This document shows positions 12,323 through 24,200 of a DNA stretch of 64,000 nt, piece by piece. The translations under genes and the position numbers were made by a program. The notes beneath the pieces were generated by a model, which saw only the letters and a list, made by a program, of their open reading frames with translations, made no database searches and was not told where the DNA came from. Numbering within the stretch: position 1 is the stretch's first letter; each line of letters starts with the position of its first letter. The DNA is from Craspedostauros australis (taxonomy: Eukaryota; Bacillariophyta; Bacillariophyceae; Mastogloiales; Achnanthaceae): contig JAMXDE010000008.1 of the NCBI GenBank assembly GCA_026770025.1, positions 1,054,001 to 1,118,000 of the forward strand, written 5' to 3'.

Positions 12323-14085
12323 TAGTTGGGGAGCGTGGGCTGGGACGAATCGCTGGTTCGCACTGTGGGAGTGTTGCTCAAGCGCCCAAGTTGCGAGCAT
12401 CGTCACAACAAAAGGGAACCCGAGAACGCTGAGAGTATGCACAGGAGTTTCTGTCCACGATCAGCTCTGTGGGAGGATAACCCGCAAAGCTCATGCTGTA
12501 CTCCATTCAGCTCGGAGTTGGGATGCGGGCATAATATAATATAATACCTAATAGACATTGGGACTTGCACATAGCAAAAGGCCAAATCGTGTTCTGACAA
12601 CCATCGTGGGATGAATATGGACAATGATGGGCACGATGCATCCTCACCCATAGTCATCCATAATCGCCCATCCCTAATGATGGTCGTGCCCGCACTCGTA
12701 TGCATGGTAAAATAGAGTGTAGCCGCTTTGTGCTTACTCTCCTCCTTGACTGTAGGTGCTTTGATTTTGCGAGAGGGTCTTCATGCTGAAGTCTTGTTTC
12801 GATTGGTTTGCCTTGGTTGGATCCGATCACGCTCAATGAAGTCACGTTTTCTCGATCACGAATTGGACTCAAAGTAGCCAACCACGCTTGATACTAATTA
12901 ATCGGGCGGGTCAAGGCGAAGTCTGTCTCCATCTGTTGCGGGGAAGAGAATTCTCATCTCTTCACTTGGTCACACAATGACAGTTCGAAGGATGTCAACG
13001 CGCTTCAAGTTCAGGTCGCATTGTGTTTGCCCCAACAGATGGTGGCCAACAGGAATGAGAGAAAGAGAGAGAGAGGAAAGCGACCACACAACAGACACGA
13101 AAAGCAACGAGAACGGGAACCCTTGAGCACGAAGATCGCACCAGCTGTTTCGCAGATGCTCACGACTTCGCTCGGCTTCAACCACGAACACGAATGGCGA
13201 ATCGCATTGGTGGTGTTCCGCGCTTGAGAGAAACGGGAAAAGATAACGAAGATGCGAAGAAATGACAAAACAGCCGACATGGCAAAGGCAGCATCGTCAC
13301 AGAGGGGCTATCTGACTCGGTGGCTGTCGTGGCTGCTGTTTCTGTCGTGGCTGCTGCTGCGTCTGCTGTTGCCTTTCGTTCCGACAGCTGGACGCCATCA
13401 GCCCCAGAGATCATTGCGACGCTGTGATTCTTTCTGTTGTGACCTTTGTCTCTTTTGCGTTGCGGTTTGCCGTACACGTCATGAGCGGCGAGTCAGCGTC
13501 ACGCACGGGTCTCAGGCCAGCCGCCGTCCGTCTGGTGGCGGCATCGGTGATGGGAGGGTTCTGCCCGAGTGCGCCAAGAGACATCGTTTCATAACTACAG
13601 ACCCAGTTGCAGCCGCGGCGGCTGCCCCCATCTGCCCACAAGCATCAGGTTTGACACAAACGACAAGGAGGCTTCTTCTGTGGAACATCTACTCGACTTC
13701 CCATCCTTGCTGTCTCCTGCGCAGAGTATTGCGCGCGGTCTGCGAATGTATTGCTTGCGACGATCGAGGGCGCCACTCTCGCCCTCCGTCTCGAGGAGAC
13801 TGCCATGAGCCCAACACGAAGAGAGAAAGGATTCGGTTTGAGGCTCGTGCGAGGACGGTTCATCGCGTCAACATTGTTGCTGTGTTTGGTGTCATATAAC
13901 AAAATCCGAACAACCTGCAGCCAGCCATTCGAAGCACCAGCACCGACAATAATACCAACACCAGCACAATCGCTCCCAAACTGATCCATCCCCTCCCAGT
14001 TCAGCGCTGACAGCAACCAGTCGAAGCAAATCGTCTCTCTATCCCTCGCTATCTCTCTCATTCACGCACGCACACGCTATCCATC
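12323..14085. other. Intergenic region and long leader of the next gene
   Basis: No gene is recognised. There is an AT-rich patch near 12,530-12,550, an 8-bp inverted repeat (GGGCACGA 12,629-12,636 with TCGTGCCC 12,684-12,691), a purine tract at about 13,048-13,077 made of GAGA repeats, and a pyrimidine-rich leader at 14,030-14,078. An ATG-started 215-codon frame (13,252-13,899) has a hydrophobic start but otherwise looks non-coding. Confidence 0.5.
13048..13077. repeat. GA-rich simple repeat
   Basis: A short purine tract made mostly of GA dinucleotides lies in the non-coding region upstream of the Ser-rich orphan gene. Confidence 0.6.
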
Positions 14086-15186
14086 ATGATGGACGCATCT
14101 ACCGCCAACAACAACCTCGATGACGGCGCCGTCGAGGCTCAAAAGCTCCAGCTGCAGTTGCAGATGCAGATGCATTTGCAGAGCATGAACAACTTCCACG
14201 TCATGCCGCCCATGGATCTCGCCTCGCAGATCTCGGACGAGACGTCGCCATCCCCGTCGGCAACCTCAACATGTACCCCCAAGTCCGTCGATGTGACCGC
14301 GCACCACACCACGCAGACGATTCAAGCTTGGGATCAAATCGGAGAGCTCACATCCGAACTCGGTGTCTCCATGGTCGTTCGCCAAGCATCGATCATCTGC
14401 GATCGCTTTGCCGAAGCGCAGAAGGCGCAAACACAGGCGCTGTCATCAGCGCTCCTGTCAGGCGCAAACAGCCCCTTCGAGGGTCGAGACAACGATCGTC
14501 GCGTTGAGTCCCTTCGTCCCAACAAGCGCGCCAGACTCCAACGTGACTCCATGATTCGCAGTGACGGCACACCAAGCGAAGACTCTACAGCAGGCATCGA
14601 CGCAGAAACGAATGATGGTCCAATCGTGCACGCAAACATCGATGCCGCAGGCAACGGGAATGACAGCGTCGATGATGACACTTCTTCCATCAATCCCGTT
14701 CAAGAAAATGACATGAGACCACCTGTCGCAACCGTGAGCTGTGATGAGAGTTCCGGCACGACAGAAGCTTCCGATGATCGCCTCGAGGCATCGGCACAGT
14801 CGTCTTCGACCATTTCCACGCTTTCGCCAAGCCCCAACAGCATCAATGCCGACTCGATCAGCACAGGCGACATCGACATTCCTGGTGACCGCGGCAGCGC
14901 CGTATGCTCACCGATCGAGGATGCTCGGCATCTGGTGCACTGCGCACCCATGATGTCTCCATCTCTGTCGCGGCAGATCGACCGGATGTCGCGAATGTCA
15001 AGTCTCATGATGATCCTCGAGCAAACACGAACTGCACTTCGGCAGGAGATGATCTCCATGATGCAAGACGAGGATGAGCAAGATGAGCTGGATGGGGACC
15101 AGGACGACGGCACTGCAAGCAACGGCATCAGCGACCAAGGCGCGAATGCGGGACCACTGCCGTTGGCGGCATCAACAAGTGGATGA
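14086..15186 (+). CDS. Orphan Ser-rich acidic, low-complexity protein, possibly nuclear
   Basis: The protein has 366 residues in a single exon and belongs to no family I recognise. The start is the first of two adjacent ATGs after a pyrimidine-rich leader. The N-terminus is Gln/Leu/Met-rich (about residues 19-36), a helical stretch follows at about 80-115, and a basic cluster NKRARLQR near 143-150 could be a nuclear localisation signal. Most of the rest is Ser, Asp, Thr and Asn, with an acidic patch near the C-terminus (DEDEQDELDGDQDD). A second short helical segment with repeated Met and Arg precedes that patch. Composition of this kind fits a disordered regulatory or scaffold protein, but no function can be assigned. 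Steady codon usage and uninterrupted length support a real gene. Confidence 0.6.
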   Translation: MMDASTANNNLDDGAVEAQKLQLQLQMQMHLQSMNNFHVMPPMDLASQISDETSPSPSATSTCTPKSVDVTAHHTTQTIQAWDQIGELTSELGVSMVVRQASIICDRFAEAQKAQTQALSSALLSGANSPFEGRDNDRRVESLRPNKRARLQRDSMIRSDGTPSEDSTAGIDAETNDGPIVHANIDAAGNGNDSVDDDTSSINPVQENDMRPPVATVSCDESSGTTEASDDRLEASAQSSSTISTLSPSPNSINADSISTGDIDIPGDRGSAVCSPIEDARHLVHCAPMMSPSLSRQIDRMSRMSSLMMILEQTRTALRQEMISMMQDEDEQDELDGDQDDGTASNGISDQGANAGPLPLAASTSG

Positions 15187-16991
15187 TGAACCAAGAAGTC
15201 ATCGAGATGATTCCTCCGCAATCCGCAAGGAGGTCTTTCGTTGTCCGACACGCACCGCTATGCTTTCCGTCCCCGGATACTCATCGTCATACCCGTACCA
15301 TAGAGTACGAAGCCCACCGTATTCGACGGCTTCTATTTCACTCCATCGCAAGCTCGGCCCTCTCTATTTCTATTCACAATAAGCTTTGGCATAGTCAGAA
15401 CATATTATACACACATACGAGTACAGGCCTGCGTGGTAGCCAGTCGCAACAACTATCCGAATAAGCTTGGCAAATACTACACCAGCCTGGATGTGAGAGA
15501 CTTGCGCCTTCCCTCCGCATACCGTACTCGTACATCCTAGTTGTCTGGGATGGCTTCGGCCTGTGTGGATACGACGTTCGCGAGACCACCAAATGGTGGA
15601 GATGTTCTGTTTGTCTGACGGCACTGCTTGATCCCGTGCGAGGATGCTGGCCTGGTGGTTTGGTATAGCCGTTTGGTCGTGTGGTGCGCATGGTTCGTAC
15701 GAGTCACACGTACCCCTGCGCCATGGGATGCACAGCCTCATTTCGCCGCAAAGAGCCGGCGTCGCACCTCCACAGAACAAGCTGGTGCCTTGTGCCCATG
15801 GCTGTGTTGCGTTGCATCGTGGAGTATCGCATTGGTTGTTGGATAGCAGCCCCGTTTCAGTTCTCCCCAGATGTCGGATTCCGTGTGATGATGGTTGCGC
15901 CCAACGATGGATAGAGAATTATCACATCATATGTTTTTGCAGATGATGCATGTTCTCCTGGGGACATCGACATTGATGGCGTCATCACAGAGTGTCCAAT
16001 ACGATTGCACTGCTCAAATGACGACCAATTGCAGAAATCCGATGGTTTGTGACGAGGGGGCATACCCCGCCATTGTAGCTTCGTGACGCCTGCCGATAGC
16101 CCCTTGCCGGCTGTCGTCATGCGCACCTTCTGCGCACCAAAATCAGCAGCATGTAGTCGTACCTCCTCATACCGTACGAGCTACTCCATGTCATCATCTG
16201 TTCGTCAGTCGCTCACTCCCGAATCTCTCATCATGTGAGCTACTCGATGAAGAATTGGAAGCGCAGAATCCCATGTCAGGGCAGTCGCAGAGTTAGCAGG
16301 ACCATCCCACATGTTCTCCTCGCAGCTCGTTCGTATGAGCCACGAACGGAGAGCATCGGTGTATTAGTACTCTCTGTATAGTAGCCAAACGAGGAGTGCC
16401 TTTTGCACAACTGATGGAATGAAACAAAAGACGATTTCGGCAGATGGCGCGCGTATGGCGCAAGGCGATCGAAGGCCTGGCCGCTTCTGCTCTTCTCCTC
16501 CAACCTCCGGAGTAGCTCGAAATCGTATCGTCATACGTTCTCATTCCACTCAACAGATGACCCGAACAAGGTAGGTATCGTCCCGAAGGCAGAGCAGATG
16601 GCAGGGTGGATGCAAAGCGAAAAACAAGATGCGACTTCCGATGGTATCCTGCTATTGACAATTGAGGATACGTTGGCACATCTTTGCTGACACCCGGCAA
16701 GAGGTTTGGTCGTGATCTCAGGCGGAGTACGATCTGCGACTACTCCGCCTTGATGGGGTGGTTCCCGCGGCGAGTGCTTCGCAATCGCAAGCGTCAATAC
16801 TTCCTCTACATCTTCGAATGCCATTGTCCAGAGATAGAGTAGCAATGAAATGGATGAGCAAACGTCCTCACGTCGCCAACAATACTTGCAGCGCCGCCAT
16901 CCCACATAATCGAAGAGACTAGAGTAGAGTAATGGAGTATTCTTCATCACCATGCAGTATAGAACATGCTCTTTACGTACGAGTACGTTGT
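15187..16991. other. Intergenic region without a recognised gene
   Basis: This separates the Ser-rich orphan (+) from the convergent aminotransferase gene (-). No coding frame is convincing. It contains three copies of the 8-mer TACGAGTA or its complement (15,416-15,423; 15,525-15,532; 16,978-16,985). Confidence 0.55.
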
Positions 16992-18611
16992 TTACTTTGA
17001 CACCTCATGGATGGCTTCGGCCACGTAGTCCACGTTGCCGGATGTCACGCCCGCCATGGACAAGCGGCCGTCAAGGGTGCAGTAGACGTGGAAGTTCTCG
17101 CGCATGGTCACGACCTGGTCCTTTGTCAGCCCAGAGAATGCAAACATGCTGTGATCGTCATCGTCATGAGCAAAACGTCGTCATTGGTATTGTCGTGTGT
17201 ATCATTCAACGGAGAGGAGGTCAAATTGTGAGTAAGACTGTTGCCCAAGCCAATCCAAATCAACGCGCCTGTGGAAAAAAGATTCATCCCCCCAACACAC
17301 CTGCATCGCAGCATGGCACAACTCATCAGAACACACGATTCCACACTGCAATACAATGCAATATAACGCAACGCAATGCAACGCAACGTACCCAATCTGC
17401 TTCGTGATGTGCTCCCAATTCTTGGTCGATCCCTTCTCCTCGAGCTTGGACCGCAATGCGACTCTCATGGTGCCGATGCGATCGGCCATGTCCTGACATT
17501 GCACCAGGAAGTCAGAATGCAGCTTGGGGTCATCGAGGATGGTGGAGACGAGACGTGCGCCGTGGCGTGGAGGATTGGAGTACATCGGGCGGATGACCAT
17601 CTTTATTTGCGACTGGACGCGCTTGGCTTCCTCCTCCGACTCGGTCACCACCGAGAGAGCGCCGACACGCTGTCCGTAGAGCCCGAAGTTCTTGGAGAAC
17701 GACTGCACCATCGCCATGTAGTGGCCGTCCTCGACGAACATGCGGACGGCGCCGGCATCCGTGTTGCTGTTGCCGCTGGCGAAGCCCTGGTAGGCGGAAT
17801 CAAAGAAGGGGAACAGCGACTTGCTCTTGCAAATATCGCTGATCTGCTTCCACTGCTCGAGGGTCGGGTCCATGCCGGTGGGGTTGTGCGCGCAGGCATG
17901 CAGCAGCACGATGCTGCCCTCCGGCATGTCCTTCAGATCGGCGATCATGCCGTCGTAGTCCAAGTCAGAAGATTCGGAGTCGTAGTAGCGGTACCTGCGA
18001 ACTTCGAGACCGGCGTTGGTGAAGATGGGAATGTGGTTGCCCCAGGTCGGATTGGGGATGTAAATGTGCTTGTGCCCATGGCGGCGCATAAGCTCACCAA
18101 AGACACGCAATCCACCCGTTCCTGACAATGCCTGAACGCCGCTGATGCGGCCATCCTGCAACGGAACGGAGTCGTCGCCGTACCCGAATTTCATCGCCAG
18201 GTCCACGAACTTCATCTCTCCCGCGATGCCCGCGTACTCCATGTCCATCTTGGCATCCAGAATGCGCTGCTCCGCCTCCCGCACGCACGGCAGGACGTAC
18301 GGCTTGCCAGCATCGTCACGGTAAGCACCCACGCCCAGAATGACCTTGTTGGGGTAGTCATCGAGCTGGAACTGCTCGTTGAGACCGATGATGGGATCCG
18401 GTGGGGCCATCTCGAAGGACGCCCATGGGCTCGCAGCAGAACTCAGCGATCGTCTGCTGACACCGATCGTGGCCTTCGCGAATGCATTGCTGATGGATCC
18501 ACTTCTCACAGCAACAGCACAAGCGTTTCGTGCGCTTGGTGCCGATCGCAGGCTGGCCGACGAGGCACGCAGCAACGGTCGCTGAAGTTTGTTCCACATG
18601 GTGCTCTGCAT
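16992..18611 (-). CDS. Aspartate aminotransferase, mitochondrial
   Basis: Two exons on the minus strand: 18611-17392 and 17148-16992, with a 243-bp GT-AG intron that splits a Gly codon; joining gives 458 residues. The enzyme exchanges the amino group between aspartate and 2-oxoglutarate using PLP. Diagnostic residues are present: NPTG at 243-246, D271 in FDSAYQGF, the PLP lysine K307 in SFSKNFG, R349 in NPPRHGAR and R435 in GRLSMAG, which binds the substrate carboxylate. The first 60 residues are rich in Arg, Ser and Ala and lack acidic residues, as in a mitochondrial presequence; a second ATG four codons later would serve equally well. Mitochondrial location is inferred from that leader. The intron near the 3' end means the second exon carries only the last 52 residues. 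Confidence 0.95.
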
Positions 18612-19215
18612 GTTGCTACGTATTACAACAATATATAATGTGTTATTATGTGAGATGTATTGGTATTGCTGGGCGCACTGCTCAAGTCGCTTTCGTCTTG
18701 TGCTGCCAGAGATCACTTGGGAGCTTCTGTGTGTCTCCTCCTTGTTTGGATTTTGATTTGCAAGTGAGGGACATCTGTGTGGCTCTCTTTGACACACACG
18801 CACGCGAAGAGGTACAATACACACTCTCTTCATCTGCGGGAGCTCTCCAACACTGTCCTCCGTGGTGGTGGTGTTGGTGGTCGCGGCAGTGATGTGTCTA
18901 CTATGGATCCTCACAACAGTGAGCGATGCAGACAGACGGCAAAGATCCCGTGAGACTGCCGTCATTTTGCGGAGTGACATCGCCCGTTCCCAGAACATGT
19001 TCGATTTTGTGGCGACGAACGAGAGAAGTTTGTTCGCGAACCCTGAGTTCGTGTAATTTCGCTTTTTTGGTCAAACGAATCAAATCGAAGTGTGTCGATT
19101 GGTTGTTGGGAATTAGGCCTTTATCAGTACTTGTTTAACGACGTACTTCGATGAAACTAGACAGCACTCCAGAGAGCAAGTCAAGCCAGAGTGCGCCGCT
19201 TGTTTCAGCTCGGGC
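18612..19215. other. Intergenic region upstream of the aminotransferase gene
   Basis: It should contain the aminotransferase promoter and leader and the 3' flank of the Rossmann-fold gene, both on the minus strand. No further gene or clear motif is seen. Confidence 0.55.
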
Positions 19216-20511
19216 TCATTTTATGGCAGTGTGGAGTTGCGCCGTCTTGCCCTGCAGTTCCTCTGACGTCAGCGCATCGACAGCAGCCTTGGCCGCGTCC
19301 CTTCGATTGATTGCCCTTCTGGTGGCCTCCTGGTACGCCTTCTTCTCACTCTCGGTGAGATCGTCGCCGTCGGCAGCCGCAATTGGATCAGTGCCGTCCT
19401 CCGGGAACGAGTATTCCACAGGAAGGTCTTCCTGCACGAAGTTGTCCTCGTACCGGCTCATTTGCAGAATTGTGTGAGACAGGCTGGGGAATTCCTTCTT
19501 GACGATGTCCTCCCCCTCCCGTTTCAATCCGTTGAAAGTCCCGAAAGGCGTTTCGAAATCCTTGAACGCGTACGGCGCCGTGGACACGAGAACGAAGTTG
19601 GTCGGCTGCTTGCCTGCCGCACGCGATGTGCCACCGAAGACGGACGGCGACGACGATTCCTGCTGCGCCAGCTTGAGGGCGCCCATCATGTTGCGCAGGC
19701 CCTCGATCTCCACGCGTCCCTTCGTGGGATCGGCCACGGCACGGAAGAGGAAGGCGATGTTCAATCCGCTGACAGCACGCGGTTGGTTGCCGTTGAAGTC
19801 GGTGGCGCACCAGATGACGCTGTCGACTCCCTCGCAGATGGTGTTGCATTGGACGGGGTCCAGCAATTCGCACTCGACAAGCCGCAGATTCTGGAGGTTG
19901 TAATCCTTCATGTAATCGGCGTACTCGAAGGTTGCCACGCGATCGTCCCCGCTCCATGCCGCGCCGATGTTGCCGACGCCGTCCTCAGCGCCGACCTCGT
20001 AGGACAATCGGCCGTAACCGCGCTGCGTGGGACTGTCCTCGCCGACATAATGAACGCAGGCCACGACCTCGGTCTGCGGGTTGTTGCGCAGCAGATTGCG
20101 GCACACCATGGATCCCAGGCGTCCGTTGGCGCCCACCACGAGAACCCTCTTCTTCTTCAGGGACATCTCCTCCAATTCGGGCTCTTCTTCCACCACGGTC
20201 GGCGGGGCCTCGTAGTTGCGCGGTCGGCTGTCGCCCAACGAATCCTCCATGGCGCGGATCTGCTCGCGCAGCTCTTCGGCCTTGCGGCGCAGTCGTTCGG
20301 CTTCGGTATCATTGGGGACGTCGCCAGTCTCATCGTCAGTTGCCGCCATCGTCATCGCCGTTGTTGCTGTTGTTGCTGTTGTTCGTGTGCATGTCGCAGC
20401 AGCAGAAGGAGTTGATCGTGACGAAGTGCCGATCGAGAAGGATCGCCCGGATCCAACGCAGGCAAGAGCCTGCAACACCAGCAAGGCGCCTGCAGGACTG
20501 GTCAGCTTCAT
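19216..20511 (-). CDS. NAD(P)-binding Rossmann-fold protein with probable plastid leader
   Basis: The protein has 431 residues in a single exon. The start (ATG at 20,511) gives a hydrophobic signal-peptide-like N-terminus (MKLTSPAGALLVLQALACVG) followed by GRSFSIG and a Ser/Thr/Ala-rich stretch. This resembles the two-part leader of diatom plastid proteins, with Phe near the cleavage site, although the exact ASAF form is absent. Residues about 68-92 are a charged helix, possibly coiled coil. A dinucleotide-binding fold begins at 122 with RVLVVGANGRLG. The following 200 residues look like an atypical short-chain dehydrogenase: a DxxxxIWCATDF segment and LVSTAPYAF, but no clear YxxxK catalytic pair. 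Distant relatives include plastid Tic62/Ycf39-type proteins, a comparison from family knowledge. Substrate and role are unknown. Confidence 0.8.
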   Translation of the reverse strand: MKLTSPAGALLVLQALACVGSGRSFSIGTSSRSTPSAAATCTRTTATTATTAMTMAATDDETGDVPNDTEAERLRRKAEELREQIRAMEDSLGDSRPRNYEAPPTVVEEEPELEEMSLKKKRVLVVGANGRLGSMVCRNLLRNNPQTEVVACVHYVGEDSPTQRGYGRLSYEVGAEDGVGNIGAAWSGDDRVATFEYADYMKDYNLQNLRLVECELLDPVQCNTICEGVDSVIWCATDFNGNQPRAVSGLNIAFLFRAVADPTKGRVEIEGLRNMMGALKLAQQESSSPSVFGGTSRAAGKQPTNFVLVSTAPYAFKDFETPFGTFNGLKREGEDIVKKEFPSLSHTILQMSRYEDNFVQEDLPVEYSFPEDGTDPIAAADGDDLTESEKKAYQEATRRAINRRDAAKAAVDALTSEELQGKTAQLHTAIK

Positions 20512-21254
20512 GGCAGTCTGATCGAAGCTCGAAATGGAGTAGAGTATCGTAGAGCAGAGTAAAATGGAATAGAATGCCGAAAATGGAAACAAAGAGACGG
20601 AGAGAGTGCTGCGATGCTGATCGATCAAGGGTGTGACAAACCGCGTTGTGATGCCCGCAGAATGGGAGCGAAAATGGAGCTGGTGCAATGACGGTGGGCG
20701 AAGAAGATCCTTGGCTCTCTCGTTCCTGCTTTCTGCGTTGTGTTGCGTGTGACGTCATCTTGGTCGAACCCAATTCCATTCTGTCCCACCAAACAAAACG
20801 TGATTCAGCTCTTGAATGCGGACGTTATGTGGACGTTAAAACTGCCTTTCATCGTGTGCACATGGGCAAAACCACAAGATGTTCAAATTTTTTGGCGGCA
20901 AGATGAGGCAAACTTCCACGGACGACGACCCACTGAATCAAACCAACCCAGCACGTATTAGTACGTGCATGAACAAGGGGGGCAAAGAAGCCAAGAAACA
21001 AAGAGACAACTGTTTCGCACAAAGACCAACACGGAACGACCACTCCGCAAGGGGAAGTGCCACCTGATGCCGCCAATCATTCCAAGGCCATCACACCATA
21101 CTAGTACGTGCTGGCACCTCTTAACCTGCACTCTACGACGCACAGCTATTATACATTTGTGCTTGCATCCAGCCATCCATCATCGGGCAAATAGCCGTTG
21201 GTTGCGTCCACTTTCGTCCAAAGTCGATCTAGTTGCCGTTGGCATCAACTCGGA
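20512..21254. promoter_or_regulatory. Shared upstream region of two divergent genes
   Basis: About 740 bp separate the starts of the Rossmann gene (-) and the giant IQ gene (+), so both promoters must lie here. TAGTACGTGC-like sequences occur twice (20,957-20,967 and 21,101-21,111). No TATA box is clear. Confidence 0.4.
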
Positions 21255-24200
21255 ATGCATTTCATTCAATCAAAGAAGACAAACCAAAGAATAGAGGTCA
21301 AAGAGGAGAGCAGAGCAGAGCAGATACTCAAGGGCTCACACTTTGCTAGTCCAGCACTGCCATCAGCATCCACGGCAGCACCAACAGCAGCATCTATCCA
21401 CCCAATGCCATCAACCCCGGCTCGAAAGCCGCCGAGGAGCGATGTTGGCGGTGTTGCCAGCAGAGAACGCGTTGGAGGCAGTGATCATGCCAGCGCCGCT
21501 AACATGGCCAACGTGGCCAACAACAGCACAAACGGAGATGGCGGCACCACGAACACACCGTCGCGATCGCTGATGGACAAGCTGATGGATCTCAACGACT
21601 CCTGGCTGGCCCAGCGCAGCACCGGAACCGTGCCGAGCCGCGGCCTGAGCAACAGCATCAGCATCAGCGGCAGTCTCAGCAACAGCTTCAACATCAGCAT
21701 GAGTTTGAGCAAGGACGAGGACGCACCCACGGTCGCCAGCGGCGGCAATGCATCCAACGCACAGGACTCCACGGGCACGCGGCCGCTGATGGACAAGATG
21801 CAGCTGCTCGAACAGCGGTGGACCGAAACGAGATCGGTGGATTCCAGACGCACACAGCTCAATCGCAGCGCCGGTGACACACCGTCGTTGCGCAGTCGGA
21901 CGGATATCGCATCGGTGGTCATCAATGGCTCGCAATCCTCATCGTCGTCATCCGTGTCGGACGCAACGAAGCATCGGCCGCAGCATCTGCAGATCGATTT
22001 TGTGGATCGTGATGGCACCACTGGTAGCATGGTGGCGCCGCCTGCATCGAAGATACCGGCACGATCCGCAGCGGCATCGAGACGTGGTCGCAGTCACGAA
22101 CGCAGAGGCGATGATGGCAGCAGCATTGGTCGATCTGTTGGGCGGTCGGCGCATAATACTGGGCGTGCCAATGCGACCGACGATGATGCAAGCAGGTCTC
22201 CTTCGAGCGGGAGAGGTTTGTTCGTCAGCGATATCGTCGCGCGGTACGGTCAAAATGGCTGTTCGGACAGTGACACCACATCGCGCGGCACTCATGATGA
22301 TGATGACGATGACTCGCCATCGATTGGCGAAAGCACCATCTCCACGCAGCCGTCCTTGGAACGTGATGAAAAGCAGTCGGTCTTTGAGCGCCTGTACAGC
22401 CAACGCAAACCCAGCCCACGCGATCCCTCGGCTTACACCACGCCGAGAGCCCACAATTACGATTCTTCCGATTCCATGTCTACCGGCGGCAGCGGATACA
22501 AATCGACGCGGTCTTACACTCCCAAAATGGGCACTGCAGTCACGCGTCGCGCCAAAAACAGGCTGGGATTCTTCCAATCATCCGCGGGCAAATCGAAGGC
22601 GGCACCCTCCTCCTCCGGCGCCAGCGTCACCAGCCACAAATCCGTCCCTGCCAATCATTCGCGACAACGCACCAGACTGCAAGCGCGCAATACCACCGCC
22701 ACCAGCAGCAGTAGCAGCAATAGTGTCAGATCCAGACTAGTTTCGCCGCAGAACAGTGTCGCAAGTACCAACAGCAGGCCTTCACCCAGAGGCTCGGCCT
22801 CTGTCGGCAGCGCAACAGACTCGGTCGATGATGCCACCATCGTCTCCGTCTTTCATCGCCTGTACAAGAATGAGAAACGCCCAGACAAACTCTGGACGAA
22901 GCCAGAGGCCATGGTGCCCGTGTTGCCGTCAGATGATGGTTTGCGTATTTCCCCACTCAGCGCTGCTTTACCGCCATCCTTCGCATCATCCACAACGTCA
23001 TCGAGGAGAGGGCAGCCCAAAGGAACCATGATGAAATCATCAATACCACCATCTTCTTCGTCCATCGCATGCGCTGCATCACGGCCGCGATCGCCGACGC
23101 TGGATGATGAGTTAGCGGCAATCCAACACGTTGGCAATGACATCCAAGCTCTCAGAGATGCGCACCGTGTGCATTCCAATCCTTCGCCCGCATCGGCCAA
23201 TTCCGCAATTCCACCACCAGCAAGCAACGGCAACCATGATGCAAAAGCTATCCAGGCGAAACCTGCGCAGAAATCCAACAGATCCGCGCTCTCCGTATCG
23301 ACTGCGGAGGCCCTCGATTTGCTTGCCAGCTTCACAGTCGGCGGCGACGACGAATCCAGCGAGGGGCTTCTCACGCCAACCATGTTTGCGGATTCGGACA
23401 TGCACTTCCTGGATCATCCCTCCATTTCGACTGTCAATGAACAAAGCAGCGCCTCCGACAGTCAGTCCAAACCACCAACAGCGCCCAGCCTCGCGGAGAA
23501 GGTCGAAAGCAGCATCGACGTCTCCCGCGATAACTCCAGAGACACGCAGGCATCTGGATTCCTCTCGTTGGATCAGCCATCTGGTGGATTGGTGATGGAG
23601 TACCACGGTCCGGTGAACTTCGTGGCTCAGAGAGTCGATCTCCTCATCTCGCCACAAAAACGACGTCTATACCGAAGACAGGGAAGCGGATCAAACAGCA
23701 GCGAGGGCGATGTGTCTGCAGCCGACAGCGAAGATTCGTTGCTCACACCATTGCGATTGCGAACAGCCGCATCCATCACGATTCAGAGCGCATGGCGACG
23801 ACGCAAGGCAGATTTCGCCATCTTGGAAATGCTCCTCGAAGAGTGGACGGTCGACATCTTCCTGGCGTCGACTGGCATGATCGACGGTACCACCTTCATT
23901 CAACAATACACCAAGATCGAAGTGCTCAACACAGCGATCCACCAACTCGACTGTGCGTGGCTGGTCGATGGGTTGTACGAAGCCAAAGGGAAGATCATCG
24001 CATCATGGGAGAAGGACATCGCGCTGCACTATGAGACGCAGGGCAACGATCTCGGTCCGCAGGAAACTGCAGCAGTCCGAAGCTGGTGTCAAACTTTGCA
24101 GTGTCCTGCAATCCTCAAGCCGTGGAGCAAACATCGGCTGGCGACGAACTTGGTGCATCTGTCGTTGGAATTGAAAAGGAGAAAAGAGATGCCCATTCTT

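Noticed and set aside
13252-13899. 215-codon ATG frame with a hydrophobic start
   Set aside because: Composition is Arg/Cys-rich without a known motif, with competing minus-strand frames; more likely the leader region of the gene at 14,086.
17376-18125. 249-codon plus-strand frame
   Set aside because: Complement of the aminotransferase, whose active-site residues are clear on the minus strand.
19462-20415. 317-codon plus-strand frame
   Set aside because: Complement of the Rossmann-fold gene, with no independent motif.
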